Part shown: positions 20,600 through 30,384 of the stretch, piece after piece
Layout: the number at the start of each line of letters is the position of its first letter
Numbering within the stretch: the first letter of the stretch is position 1
Source: Lepidostoma basale
Lineage: Eukaryota > Arthropoda > Insecta > Trichoptera > Lepidostomatidae
Length of the DNA stretch: 64,000 nucleotides
Assembly: GCA_022606425.2 (NCBI GenBank)
Contig: JAHDVF020000215.1
Span: 1,364,001-1,428,000, forward strand
Direction of reading: 5' to 3'
Position numbers and translations under genes: made by a program
Notes under the pieces: model-generated
Databases searched by the model: none
Seen by the model: only the letters and a program-made list of their open reading frames with translations
Told to the model about the DNA's origin: nothing

Positions 20600-20705
20600 A
20601 ATAATTAATGCGAATGAAAACGTCATTTTTCTAGAAAATTTATTATATTTTTATGTGAATGACATGTTTCGCTTCTCTAAGGCATTATCAAATGTAGCGA
20701 AAAAT
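20600..20705 (+). repeat. HH-1 left arm
   Basis: GCGAATGAAAACGTCATTTT, GTGAATGACATGTTTCGCTT and AAGGCATTATCAAATG are present. Read on minus, the variant core TTGATAA...GAAACATGTC is intact. The right arm is missing. Confidence 0.65.
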
Positions 20706-20959
20706 CAAACGCGTTGCTGTTTATATATACAAGTTAAAGGGGCAGAATACGGTAATTAAGGTAATTGACGTGGCCCAATGCATTGTTGAAAGCAAATTAA
20801 GAGAAAAAACCCAGAATACAGGAAAGTATTATCTGGAATTAGTTAAATTTATGAATACCAAGTTTACATTGACAATTAAATCAGAAAAGAATTTCAATGT
20901 TTAAAATAATGTGTTGCAAACGTACTGGTTAGTTTGTTGAAAGTGGTTTAAACATAACC

Positions 20960-21260
20960 AATTAATTAACTAACCAGCACGCCGTCTCCCCGAAAGGGTA
21001 GGCAGAAAGAATAGACTGCCACACTTCAACCGATGCGGCACTATATCCTTCTCTTTTTCGCCCCCGCGAGAGACGCGGTGTGATGGGTTGCGAACCTCAT
21101 CGCCACCAATAAGCATCTCCCGCGCACGCTTCGATCGTCCAACGTCCACAAAATAAATCTAAAACAATTTATATAAAGTACAATGATATAAAATAAATAA
21201 AATAAAATAACGAAATAAAAATAATTTATCCCAAAATGTTCTTTTAGATGGTGCACTTGT
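20960..21260 (-). repeat. LINE-P 3' end plus downstream block, duplicated at 21.6 kb
   Basis: Complement of a LINE-P end (CGCCGTCTCCCCGAAAGGG, CAGAAAGAATAGACTGCC) with TAACTAACC tail. It is followed by CAACCGATGCGGCACT, GAGAGACGCGGTGTGATG, an A-rich segment and GATGGTGCACTTGTCAGCTGG. The same order recurs at 21625-21830. Confidence 0.65.
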
Positions 21261-21624
21261 CAGCTGGACGATTCGGACATTTGTGTTTATTTAATTTATA
21301 CTGTATGTAACAACCATTTTTTTAATGAACTGAAATTAGGCGTTTAATACAATCCAACACTAGCAAGAACTTTTAAATATTATTGAAGAATTTATTCAAA
21401 TTGTCATTGGAACAAATGAAAAATTTATTTTTAGACCTGTCAAAATTCTTTATACTAACGAAAAAACTTATATAATTCCAACATCAAAACAGTAAAAACT
21501 TATTTCGTGTCACAACTAACTATTATAAAACAATTCACTTATACACGAAATATCCCAAAATTTACGGGAGCACCACATGAACCAAACCAAATTTTCAAAA
21601 TCAGAAACAGTAAAAAATTACATA

Positions 21625-21830
21625 AAAGGGGTAAGCAGAAAGAATGGACTGCCACACTTTAACCGATGCGCCACTCCATCCTTATCTTTTCAACCCCGTG
21701 GAAGACGCGGTGTGATAATGTCCAAAAAATACATCTAAAACAAATAATATAAAATAAAATACCAAAAAAATATATAAATTATAACACATAATGTTCTTTT
21801 TTATGGTGCACATGTCAGCTGGACATGGAA
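21625..21830 (-). repeat. Second copy of the LINE-P-end block
   Basis: GTAAGCAGAAAGAATGGACT, TAACCGATGCGCCACTCC, GGAAGACGCGGTGTGATAAT, TACATCTAAAACAAAT and ATGGTGCACATGTCAGCTGG repeat the order seen at 21000-21270. The copy is diverged and lacks some internal sequence. Confidence 0.65.
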
Positions 21831-22065
21831 AGAATGGATGAAGAAGATAGAGTGATAAAAAAGTATATGTAAACGATGTATATGTAGCATGAAATAGAGG
21901 AAAACCGATAAAAACTTGGATCGATAAAATCTATTAAATACTGAATGTTGGCCACGTGAGGAGTGGGAGAAATGTACGATGTACGAATGTTGAGGAAACT
22001 AGAGACAGCCTAGTTCCTTGCGGAACCGTGTCAAGAAAGAACAGTGTACTAATCCATTTATTTTG
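21823..22065 (+). pseudogene. LINE-P 3' fragment, decayed
   Basis: GGACATGGAAAGAATGGATG (GHMERMD), then degraded RGKPIKTWIDKI and NVGHVRSGRN segments. Stops and indels throughout. Confidence 0.65.
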
Positions 22066-22149
22066 CTTATGAAGGTGTGATGAATATTTATTTTAGTTAT
22101 TACTTATTTAAGTTCGACGTCATTAAAAAAAAATTGTCAATAAGGATAA

Positions 22150-22400
22150 TTTTTTTCATAACTAACTAACCATCACGCCGTATTCCCGAAGGGGTACACA
22201 GAAAGAATAAACTGCCACACTTTTCTTCCATGACATACTTCTGACGCTTCCTCAAAATTCGTACATCGTGTCATGCATGCACGTCGATTTCTCTGACTCC
22301 TCTGATTTTATCGTTCCAAATTTTTATCGGTTTTACTTTATTTCATGTTACATTTACATTGTTTTTTCATTACATAAATTGATTGTTAGGTAGTGGTATA
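22150..22400 (-). pseudogene. LINE-P 3' fragment with (GTTA) tail, inverted to its neighbour
   Basis: AACTAACTAACC (tail), CACGCCGTATTCCCGAAGGG, ACTGCCACACTTTTC, then complements of the CMNVEE and RACM segments. It ends in the degraded IKPIKT region. It lies tail-to-tail with the plus fragment at 21.8-22.1 kb. Confidence 0.7.
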
Positions 22401-22583
22401 CATGTATGTATGGTACTTAAAGTAAAGGCAGATGTATTAATTCTTTACTTCATTAAGATCGTAATTAGACAGTTGAGAACTTTGTGCCCCTAGGCTGAAA
22501 TGGTTCGATATACACAGACGCCCGCGGTCCTTATTAAGTAAAATGAAATTACTATTTTACGTAGGATGATAGAACCTAATTAA

Positions 22584-23294
22584 GGGGTTAAGTGGGTTTG
22601 AAATTTTCAAAAAATCGATTATTTTTTTTATCTTATTGAATAGCACAATATGTTTAAAATATTCTCCTAAAATTTCAAATCGATCCGAGTAAAATTCTAA
22701 GAGATAGACCCTTCGGAAGTTCCGCCCAACAGGCCACGTCAGTACAGCGCTTCGCAGGTATAAACGCGTTTATCTCAAAACTCAATTTTTTAAGTCGGTG
22801 GACACGATTTCTCGAAAAGTTATAAAGCGATTTTATTCAAATTTTGCACACATCTTTGAAATAACATTATCTAGTTATTGAATGAAGGTTTTTTTTTTTA
22901 TTACAACTATTTTTTTCAAGCCACTACATGGCGAAAATTTGACCAAAAAATGTGTTTTTTTTGTTCAAAGTCTGTCAAAAAATTTTTTTTTTTCCTTCAT
23001 TCAATAACGAGATTTATCCATGTACTAACGAAATATTTTTGGTTTTTTTATTTTAGATGAACCAATAATGAGTTATGATGTCCACGGCAAGAGCATTTTT
23101 TTTTAGACGTCAAGGGAGATGAGGTACCAACAGCTGAGTTTTCGGAATTTTTAAATATTTTTTTCACAAAATACTGTTTAAATATGTATCTTTGATATGC
23201 TGAATTGTTTAAATAAAATATATGATTGTTTATATTTAAAAAAAAAAATAGTAAAAATACCATTTTTTTGAACCTCCGAAACCCACCTAACCCC
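22584..23294. mobile_element. Non-autonomous DNA transposon, 711 bp, TTAA duplication (piggyBac-like)
   Basis: Termini are inverted: GGGGTTAAGTGGGTTT at the left and AAACCCACCTAACCCC at the right (one mismatch over 16 bp). Each end is flanked by TTAA (22580-22583 and 23295-23298). Internal inverted pieces (TATTGAATGAAGG / CCTTCATTCAATA) add secondary structure. No transposase frame. TTAA targets are typical of piggyBac; the family assignment is inferred. Confidence 0.75.
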
Positions 23295-23439
23295 TTAATA
23301 CAAGTACATGTTGCATATTGTATACATTAATTATAAACCTAAATATAATACAAAAATGAAATGGTTTTCTCACACTTACCGCGTGATATATATTTTTCTC
23401 GCATCTTATTTCAATTCAACTCTACAGAAGGAAATATAC

Positions 23440-23485
23440 TCGTGACCGGTTTCGATTATTTAAAAATAATCATCACCATTCACAA
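23440..23485 (-). repeat. HH-6-type hammerhead-like relic
   Basis: Minus order: GTGATGA (C of CUGANGA changed to G) at 23476-23470, an AT stem II, GAAA at 23453-23450, CCGG, TC and ACGAG. The 5' half of stem I no longer pairs with ACGAG. Confidence 0.4.
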
Positions 23486-23714
23486 ATTTCAATCCTGGAC
23501 CCACACACTCTGGGATATCTAAAGCAGGGGAAGACATTGGCAGTGGAACCCCCATAGTTTCCCGATATTATCTCCTATAATTACTTCTATTCTTTAAAAA
23601 TAATAAACAAAATTTATATTGCACTTATTAAAATTGTCGAGTATTGGTATTTGAAAAGATACTAATATTATTAGGCGAAAACCCGAATGTCTTCAATAAA
23701 TAGTGCGAGAATAA

Positions 23715-23960
23715 TTTGAATACAAGAGGCAGAAGAAGGATGAGAGCTGAATAAATGCGGTAGAGATAAGGTCCATAAGACGTATGTGGGGTAGAACGAT
23801 AAACGATAGAATCTCAAATGCTGATATAAGAAACCAATGTAGAGCGGAAGAAGGTATTATGAATAAACTTATGAAAGGATCGCTGCGTTGGTTCGGACGT
23901 AATGGTTATGAAAGTACGTTAATGATGTAAATAGAGTACGGAGCCAAGGCAGACCTCGGC
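23715..23960 (+). pseudogene. LINE-P internal fragment, fused to an inverted copy
   Basis: Reads RRMRAEINAVEIRSIRRMWG-like, NADIRNQCRAEEGIMNKL and GSLRWFG before it stops at the RGRP codons. At 23960 it meets the opposite-strand LINE-P copy at the same motif. Confidence 0.7.
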
Positions 23961-24305
23961 CTTCCTCGACTTCTTTTTCCATTCACACTAGTTTTATATA
24001 TATTTTTAACCATTCTTCCCTCATTCATTCGTTCCATATATCCAAACCATCTTAGTGACCCTTTCTTGATTTTATTTATCACGCATTCACCCGCCTTACA
24101 TTCCTTTCTTACTTCACCATTAGATATTCTATCATACATTGTTTTTCCGCACATCCTTCTTAGTGACCACATTTCTACGGCATTTATCCTACTTTCATCC
24201 TTCTTCTGCCAACTCCAAGCTTCACTTCCATACATAAGGGTCGGCACCAGAACCCCATTGTGCACTGCCATCTTTTCTTCAGTCGATATATTTCTAACCT
24301 TATTA
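23960..24305 (-). pseudogene. LINE-P fragment, minus strand
   Basis: The minus frame encodes MAVHNGVLVPTLMYGSEAWS, WQKKDESRINAVEMWSLRRM and NEGRMVKNIYKTSVNGKRSR, ending at GRPR exactly where the opposing copy begins. Upstream, NKVRNISTEEK is visible to about 24305. No tail is present. Confidence 0.8.
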
Positions 24306-24309
24306 CTGG

Positions 24310-24870
24310 TTTCAATTTACAGTGAATCAAGTTTTTAAAGGGTAGAAAATCTGTACTCCCGTGAATATTTCACGGGTTGTAACTAGAATGAGTACGATAA
24401 ATTATCCGAACCTCTTTGCAAAAATGACTCTACGCCACTGATTCAAAATCAAATACCTATCCAAGTCCACTGTACGTATTTGTTAAGTAGGTACTTGAAG
24501 CAATAAATTATCTCCACAATGTAAGAAACAATTTTAATTGGATTTTATGAGTACACAATGAAAAAGGCTCATTAATTTACATAATTAATTAATTTTGTTT
24601 TTGTTGATGTGGATGCAATTTTGTGTTATGTAAATAGCAAGAATATTTAAATATATGTATATGATGTGTATAGGAATATACAAGTACTGGATGCGTGGGC
24701 AAATTCACTTAAAACGTTATATTAATGGTAAGAAATATTTTATATTAACCAAAGGCCTCTTTTTCTATGCAAATCTTTGAAGAATAGCAATTAAAATGAT
24801 TCAATAAGCGAATAAATTACTGGACATGGGTCAGACCCTTAGAGATATTCTTCTTCTTTGATGGTTAGTT
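24310..24870. other. Unassigned AT-rich stretch
   Basis: No repeat or coding signal recognised. Confidence 0.3.
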
Positions 24871-24879
24871 AGTTAGTAA

Positions 24880-25140
24880 GGATAAAACAGCCTTTAAAAT
24901 TTTCATTCATATTAAGCACTCAATTTGTGGTTTGACATTACAAATTTTTTTTTTAATAATTTGTTTTCACACCATATTATTTTGTTTTATAGAACCAACC
25001 AGATTTTGCTCTCACCGGAGTTCATCAGAATAACCAAAACAAACTGTTTGTTTTCGTTACTCTGACGAAACTCCAGCAGAAGCGAAACAATAAAATCATT
25101 AAATTCGACTAACCAAAATAAAGTGGTATAAAACCTAAAT
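24880..25140. mobile_element. HH-8 palindrome with CTGATGA and CTGACGA boxes
   Basis: Centre: on minus, CTGATGA preceded by GTTATT and followed by CTCCGGTGAGAG; on plus, CTGACGA preceded by GTTACT and followed by CTCCAGCAGAAGC then GAAAC. Both strands thus carry the first hammerhead box in an inverted arrangement. Stem II is weak (CTC/GAG) and the GAAA box is clear only on plus. No duplicate of this family was seen in the window. Confidence 0.45.
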
Positions 25141-25619
25141 AAATGTACTTTTATTTTAAAATTAAATGTTCTTTCCGCATTCCATAGTTTTACGCCTTAA
25201 TTTTCAATACGACGTTAACTATTTGATGTTAATATATTTAGAGAATATTTTATCAGAATAAAAAAATGTGGTTTCTTAATTGTTAATTAATGTGTGCATA
25301 TACGATATAGCAAATGTTTTATTTTTTTACATATGCTTAATGAGGAAAAAAGTTCGCTCAGTTAATTTCTACATCAAAAATACAGGTATATCGATTTGAT
25401 TAACCATTTCGCGGAAAACTTCATTAACGAGGCAGAATTTTAAAAAAGTATTTCATTTAAGCCTGCATGTAAACACGATGCGTGTTTTCTCTGGTTTAAA
25501 TCAGGGGTGGGCATCACGTGTGGATCGTGATTTTATCAAACTATCAAAATACGTAATAAAAAAAAAGTAAATCTGAGAAAAATATTCAATATTTATTTTA
25601 TCTTTGAACGATGATTTAA

Positions 25620-25810
25620 AACTGCATATTAAATCATTAATACGAATGAAAACGTCAGTTTTCTAGAAGTTTTATTATAGTTTATAGGAATGACGAGTTT
25701 TCACATTTGATATCGCCTTAGAAAGGCGAAAAAACTTATTCCCATAAACTATCATAAAACTTCTACAAAACAGACGTTTTAATTCGTATTGTTAACTATA
25801 AAATATCTCG
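25620..25810. mobile_element. HH-1 palindrome, compact
   Basis: Arms GAATGAAAACGTCAGTTTTC and its complement (AAACAGACGTTTTAATTCG) flank a short centre, CATTTGATATCGCCTTAGAA then AGGCGAAAAAAC. The GAAAC box is changed to GAAAAA. Confidence 0.7.
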
Positions 25811-25814
25811 ATAT

Positions 25815-26480
25815 TTTCACACTCTCTTCTTCAAATAATATTATGCTATCTAGAAAGAAATACGTTTAAAAAAAATCGAGGCCCTTCACTTTTTAGAGCA
25901 AGTATTGTAACATAACAATATTGTAAAATAAATTTAGCTATGTGCATCAAGACAAATAGTTATTTTAAAACGTTTGTTATGTATACGAGTATTAGTAAAA
26001 TAATTTAATTAAAAAATGACTCATTTACTATCTAAAGCTATATTTATAAAAAAATACGAATATACTTTACTTAAAATTATACTTGACCTATTCCTATGTC
26101 AAACCTTTTTATTGATATGATATCATATATAATAGTATAGCGAGGACAAGGGATGATCGGTGGACTAGACGCACCCCAAAACAAAGGATTTTCTAAACTA
26201 GTATTGTAATTTTTGTATGGGTATAAAAGTACTATGTGTAGTAGAAAGCTTTATTACACGCCACAAAGTGACGCTGTTTGATTTTTGTTTGATGTCTTTT
26301 TTTGCTCCGGACATACCTCGGACGCGTGCATTTCGCTACCGACCCAACGGCTGTAAAGGGAGGTCACCGACCAAAGCATAATATAATATTAAGCAAATGA
26401 CACGAATCATTGGTTTTATTATTTTGTTTTTTATTAGAGTATTGTAAAGGTTTACAATCGGGACATTTCTTTAAAATTGG
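25815..26480. other. Unassigned stretch
   Basis: AT-rich to about 26130, then a mixed-composition segment (26130-26480) without repeats seen elsewhere. No frame with a recognisable domain. Confidence 0.3.
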
Positions 26481-26770
26481 CACACCCCTGCGGCTGGCGT
26501 GTTGATATGCCGCTCAGCTATTTCCCTCGCAATTCTTATAATCCCATTAATTACTTTATTGAGTAACTTCTTAGCAGAAAAAGATTAATGAGTGGTATTA
26601 TAATGGCCCCGGGAAATGTCTGCCCCATTGTTGGTGGCGGGCTGGCATAATAGCGAATAAATTCATTAGCGCTCCTAATGATTCTGGAGACGAAATAAAG
26701 CGAATTTAATTAATTAAACGGGAATCACAAAACAATTTAATAAGAAGTAACGGGATCTGAGATTTCCAAA
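26480..26770. promoter_or_regulatory. Single-copy island with clustered TAAT/ATTA cores
   Basis: Contains CCCATTAATTACTT, GATTAATGAG, TTATAATGGCC, TTCATTAGCGC, CCTAATGATTC and TTTAATTAATTAAAC in about 230 bp between GC-rich words (GGCCCCGGGAAATG). Non-coding. Resembles homeodomain-bound conserved elements; function inferred. Confidence 0.45.
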
Positions 26771-26859
26771 CAGGGTTGAGCAAGCTTTTTGTAACTTAAA
26801 AAATTGTAAATAACGAAAACAAAAAAAAAATAATGAATATTTAGTTAAAATTCACTAAT

Positions 26860-27135
26860 GTTTGTGTTTTCGATCGGTTTCGGCAGCTCGCTGCCATTTT
26901 CAGAGATTTTATTACATTAAGAGATAGAGCACATTTAAAAAAAAAAAATTACATTATTTACAATGAACTTCTACCACGAAATTTTAAGTACCATCGTTAT
27001 TTTTTTACAAAATTTTAATTTATTTGTTAATGTTAAATGATGTACAAACAAAGACAATTTTCAAAAACATAGCAATACGACTTATAACCTGAATTCATTT
27101 TAATCACAAATTAAAATGAATCCAGATTATAAGTC
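26860..27135. repeat. HH-6 element with hammerhead-like core and a terminal hairpin
   Basis: Minus core: CTGAAAA at 26903-26897 (catalytic G changed to A), stem II GGCAG/CTGCC at 26895-26882, GAAA at 26881-26878, CCGA, TC. Downstream at 27077-27135 is a strong hairpin whose arms run CGACTTATAA...TTCATTTTAAT and complement (about 25 bp each). Confidence 0.45.
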
Positions 27136-27224
27136 GATTCGATGCCAGCCATTTCTTCAATTCAGGGAATATGGTCTTTTCCGAAATCTGTTATTTAAAA
27201 ATAATAATAATAAATTAAAATTTA

Positions 27225-27385
27225 AAAGGTCGGCCATGTTAAGAATATCGACGTGCGTGTATGACTCGCTGTATAATTGTGGAGGAATCTAGGTAGGTGT
27301 GTCAGGATAAAGTAGTGTGGTGGTACATTCCATCTGCCTATCCTTTCGGAGAAATGACGTGATGGTTTGTTTGTTTGTGTTTAGG
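27225..27385 (+). pseudogene. LINE-P 3' fragment with (TTTG)n tail
   Basis: GTCGGCCATGTTAAGAATAT then RACMTRCIIVEE- and VWWYIPSAYPFGE-like codons, ending TGATGGTTTGTTTGTTTG. Frame broken; severely 5' truncated. Confidence 0.75.
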
Positions 27386-27574
27386 TTAATATATAACTTA
27401 GTAAGAGAATTTAACGCGACGGAAATTTCGTGATAAAACAAGATGACGTATTTTTGTGTTTAATTTATTTCTTTACATATCACACGACATTTTAAGTCCT
27501 TCATACGAGAGTACCAAAAATTATCTCAGATTTTCAATAAAATACTTTAAAAAGTAAATAACTTATTCATGATT

Positions 27575-27850
27575 CATTCATTCATTTCTCGGCGCTACAT
27601 CCCAGTGTGGGACTTGGCCTCCTCCACGACGGCTGACTTCTGTCTCTGGCCATCTCTCTCCATTCCCCAGCTCCTTCCATTTTCTCCCAATTTTCTTCCA
27701 CGCAATCCGCCTATCTTTCCCTCGGTCTGCCTCTTGGTCTCTTTTCGCGGGGCTCCCATCTGGATATTATTTGTGGTGTTCTACCCTCTGGCATTCTTTC
27801 CACATGGCCAGCCCACCGTAGGCGTTGAGCTTACAGAATCTCACTACTGT
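27575..27850 (-). pseudogene. LINE-H-type 3' fragment
   Basis: The minus strand reads NAYGGLAMWKECQRV then frame-shifted segments equivalent to RGKRPRGRPRERW, WRKMEGAGEWREMARDRSQ and EEAKSHTGM. This is the RTE-like pattern of RGRP..RW followed by DR.W. Clade assignment is approximate. Confidence 0.6.
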
Positions 27851-27950
27851 TTCCTGGTTAATCAGTACTTCAAGTTCAAGGTTTCTTTTAATTTGGTAAG
27901 TCCCATCCTCCAGCGTGGGTTAAAAAAATTTTCTCAGTAAAAAACTCATC

Positions 27951-28216
27951 GCCTAGCATGGATTGGGCACGTATGCCAAGTCGAAGAGACCAGAGCAATC
28001 AAGACCCTGTACTCGTCTAGACCAACTGGATTAAGACCTCTAGGAAGGCCTAGACAGCGCCTAATGGACAATTTTCTGGCTGACCTGGCTAGGTTGGGCG
28101 AATCGGATTGATGGGAGCAAAAAGCGCAGGATCGAGGAGCTTGGCGAAAAATCATCAAGGAGGCTAAAACTCTTCAAAAGTTGTATGGCCATAGGAAGTA
28201 AGTAAGTAAGTAAGTA
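27951..28216 (+). mobile_element. LINE-H insertion with (TAAG)n tail and target duplication
   Basis: Plus reading RLAWIGHVCQVEETRAIKTL, RPTGLRPLGRPRQRLMDNFL and DRGAWRKIIKEAKTLQKLYG, with one stop, followed by five GTAA units. Direct repeats AAAAAACTCATC flank it at 27939-27950 and 28217-28228. This is a short 5'-truncated insertion. Confidence 0.85.
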
Positions 28217-28479
28217 AAAAAACTCATCCCAGTATTTATTTATTTTTAAGATACTCGTACATATATACGTTATTTAAACCATTTCTTCTGGCTTTACTCC
28301 ACCGATAAGTGAGGATAAAATAAATAAATGAGTATCTATAGAGTTTATCATACTTTAGGGGGGTTAATCTAACTAATAAATTAATTAAGACACGTGTATG
28401 GTATATAGAAGCAAATTCAATACAAGTGTAAAGATTATTCAAATTTCAATTTAAATTGTAAACTGTTATCAGGTGGGGT

Positions 28480-28745
28480 TGTGAGAGTGTGCGCGGTTAT
28501 TTGTATGTGTTAAAGAGGTAAGGGGAGAGGTTGGTAAATGGGACCCGGGTAATTAACTCCGCGGTCGTCGCGGGGACTAAACCAAATAGAAACGGCCCTT
28601 AATTGGCCCACCTTCCTCCGCAGAGCGCGCCCTCGCAGGTGTTGAAGATTCCGGGTATTAGCTCGCAGTTCTGGTCGTGTAACGTGTTTAGCACGTGCGC
28701 CCCTCTCCCCCTGCCAGGCACTAATGAGACTCACTCACTTGCGGT
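28480..28745. promoter_or_regulatory. GC-rich single-copy island
   Basis: Contains GGGACCCGGGTAATTAACTC, CCGCGGTCGTCGCGGGG, CTTAATTGGCCCACC and GTGTTTAGCACGTGCGC. No convincing frame. Candidate regulatory DNA. Confidence 0.35.
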
Positions 28746-28945
28746 ACGATCATGGATACAATCAAAAGAAATTACACATTCTAATTTATTTATTTAGTTA
28801 GAAAAATTGATATTTATAGTTTCTTGAACAATTATGTAAAACTCCATATTAAATTATTAAAATATATGAAAAAACGATAGTTTTCAGGGAGTATTATTAT
28901 AATATTTATGTATGACATGTTTCGCCCTTCTAAGGCATTATCAAA

Positions 28946-29460
28946 TCAAATCAAATCAGTTTATTAACTCAATAGACATTTTTTTTTTTTTTTTAAAAAG
29001 ACTAATACCAAGGATTTAAATCAATGATATTAGAATTTATTATTACAATCTTCAATGTGAGCAGAAAATAGCTCATTATTATGAAGAAGGAATCTGGTCG
29101 TGTCCAGGCTTGAACCCATGTTCCCTAGATCAGGAGCCAAGCGTTCTATCCCTTAGACCACCACCCGATTACATTACAAACAGGAAAATGTTTAAGGCAT
29201 CTATTAGGTACAGGTAAAATATTATAAAAATACAACAAAGTACCAGGAACGCATAAGAGATGGTTCGACATTATGAAGACAAGATACTTTCTAAAGTCAA
29301 TAGTATTTGCCCCCTGAACGTACTTTCACTAACATGAAAGACGTCGATCTCCGAGGAGACCGCGTTCAGCAGACTAATTGCTCTTCCCACCGGTGTCACC
29401 AGAGGTTGCTTCTGGCGGCCGGTAGGTAAAACAATCTGTGCTGTCGCTGTCGGAGATATC
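28946..29460 (-). pseudogene. LINE-C 3' end inserted in HH-1
   Basis: The minus strand encodes LPTGRQKQPLVTPVGRAISL, LNAVSSEIDVFHVSESTFRG, the C-terminus of a Jockey/CR1-like ORF2. It is followed by a 3'-UTR (CAGGTAAAAT...) and a TTGAT-type tail at 28946-28960. It is itself interrupted by SINE-B. Confidence 0.7.
28977..29170 (-). mobile_element. SINE-B, tRNA-derived SINE, minus strand
   Basis: Read on minus: A-box-like TGGTCTAAGGGATAGAACG, B box GGGTTCAAGCCTGG, a body, and a poly(A) tail (T-run at 28980-28996 on plus). A second copy is at 54.55-54.73 kb. It sits within the 3'-UTR of LINE-C. Confidence 0.75.
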
Positions 29461-29559
29461 TAATGTAGAAGGGCGAAACATGTCATAAATAAATATTATA
29501 ATAAAACTCCTTGAAAACTATCGTTTTTCCATGCATATTAATAATAAAAAAATAGACAT

Positions 29560-29700
29560 TACAAATATTAAAACATTTAAGTGTTAAACCAATTGGAAGA
29601 ATACATCGACATAGTAACACATGAACTTCCTACTTGTTCATGCTAATGAGGCTGAATACTTTCCAATATTTTTACTATTTTGCTTTTGCATCAATAAGAA
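29560..29700 (-). pseudogene. LINE-C fragment, downstream part, split by LINE-P
   Basis: CATCGACATAGTAACAC and CTTTCCAATATTTTTACTAT match the LINE-C flank at 38.2 kb. The other half (TGTCAATCTCCGAAGCGATC) lies beyond the LINE-P insertion at 30385-30450. Confidence 0.55.
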
Positions 29701-30384
29701 ATTGGAATTGAAATTGAAATTGGAGCAAGTTACTGAATTTACGTATCTGGGAAGCATGTTTACAAGAGACGGAAAAATGGAGAAAGACATCGAAAGGAGG
29801 GTTGGTGCTGGGAATAAAATCAAAGTCATTACTGCAAATAGAAATATATCCACAGAAGCAAAGATGGCAGTACACAATGGAGTTCTAGTGCCAACTCTCA
29901 TGTATGGAAGTGAAGCTTGGAGCTGGCAAAAGAAGGATGAAAGCAGGATAAACGCCGTAGAAATGAGATCACTAAGAAGAATGTGCGGGAAAACGTTGTA
30001 TGATAGAATACCGAACGATGAAATAAGAAAGAAATGTAAGACAGATGACTGCATCATGAATAAAATTAAGAAAGGATCCCTGAGATGGTTCGGACATATG
30101 GAACGAATGGATGAGAGTAGAATGGTTAAAAAGTTGTACACAAGCAGTGTGAGTGGGAAAAGAAGCCGAGGACGACCGAGGAAAACATGGCATGACCAAA
30201 TTAACCAATTACTAAAAGGCGGCCAAATTCGAAGTCGGAATAATCGACGTGCGTGCATGGTGCGATGTATGAATGTGGAGGAAGCCCGAGAGGTGTGCCA
30301 GGACAGGCCAGTGTGGCGATCCATCCTCTCTGCCTACCCCTCCGGGGAAATGGCGTGATGGTTAGTTAGTTAGTTAGTTAGTTA
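29700..30384 (+). CDS. LINE-P ORF 3' part, intact frame, (GTTA)n tail
   Basis: Open from at least 29700 to the stop at 30356-30358 (about 215 LINE-P codons). It covers EQVTEFTYLGSMFTRDG, ERRVGAGNKIK, the MYGSEAWSWQKKDESRINA segment, RSLRRMCGKTLYDRI, GSLRWFGHMERMD, RGRPRKTWHDQIN, the RACMVRCMNVEEAREVCQD block and VWRSILSAYPSGE. This is the region after the reverse transcriptase palm; the palm and endonuclease are absent through 5' truncation. Five GTTA units follow at 30361-30380. The unbroken frame suggests a young insertion. It lies inside a LINE-C copy. No clear target duplication was found. It is not a host gene. Confidence 0.85.

Larger units (their letters stand above)
28835..29560. mobile_element. 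HH-1 palindrome split by a LINE-C insertion
   Basis: The left arm (28835-28945; GACATGTTTCGCCCTTCTAA, GGCATTATCAAAT) and right arm (29462-29560; AGAAGGGCGAAACATGTCAT, CTCCTTGAAAACTATCG) are complementary. They are separated by about 515 bp of other elements. Private changes (ACGATAGTTTTC) are shared by both arms, so the arms were one palindrome before the insertion. Confidence 0.75.

Noticed and set aside
27569..27940. 123-codon plus frame with hydrophobic stretches, possible membrane protein
   Set aside because: The sequence is the complement of a LINE-H 3' end.
29638..30324. 228-codon minus-strand open frame opposite LINE-P
   Set aside because: It mirrors the LINE-P coding strand. Similar antisense frames appear opposite other LINE-P copies and encode no recognisable domain.
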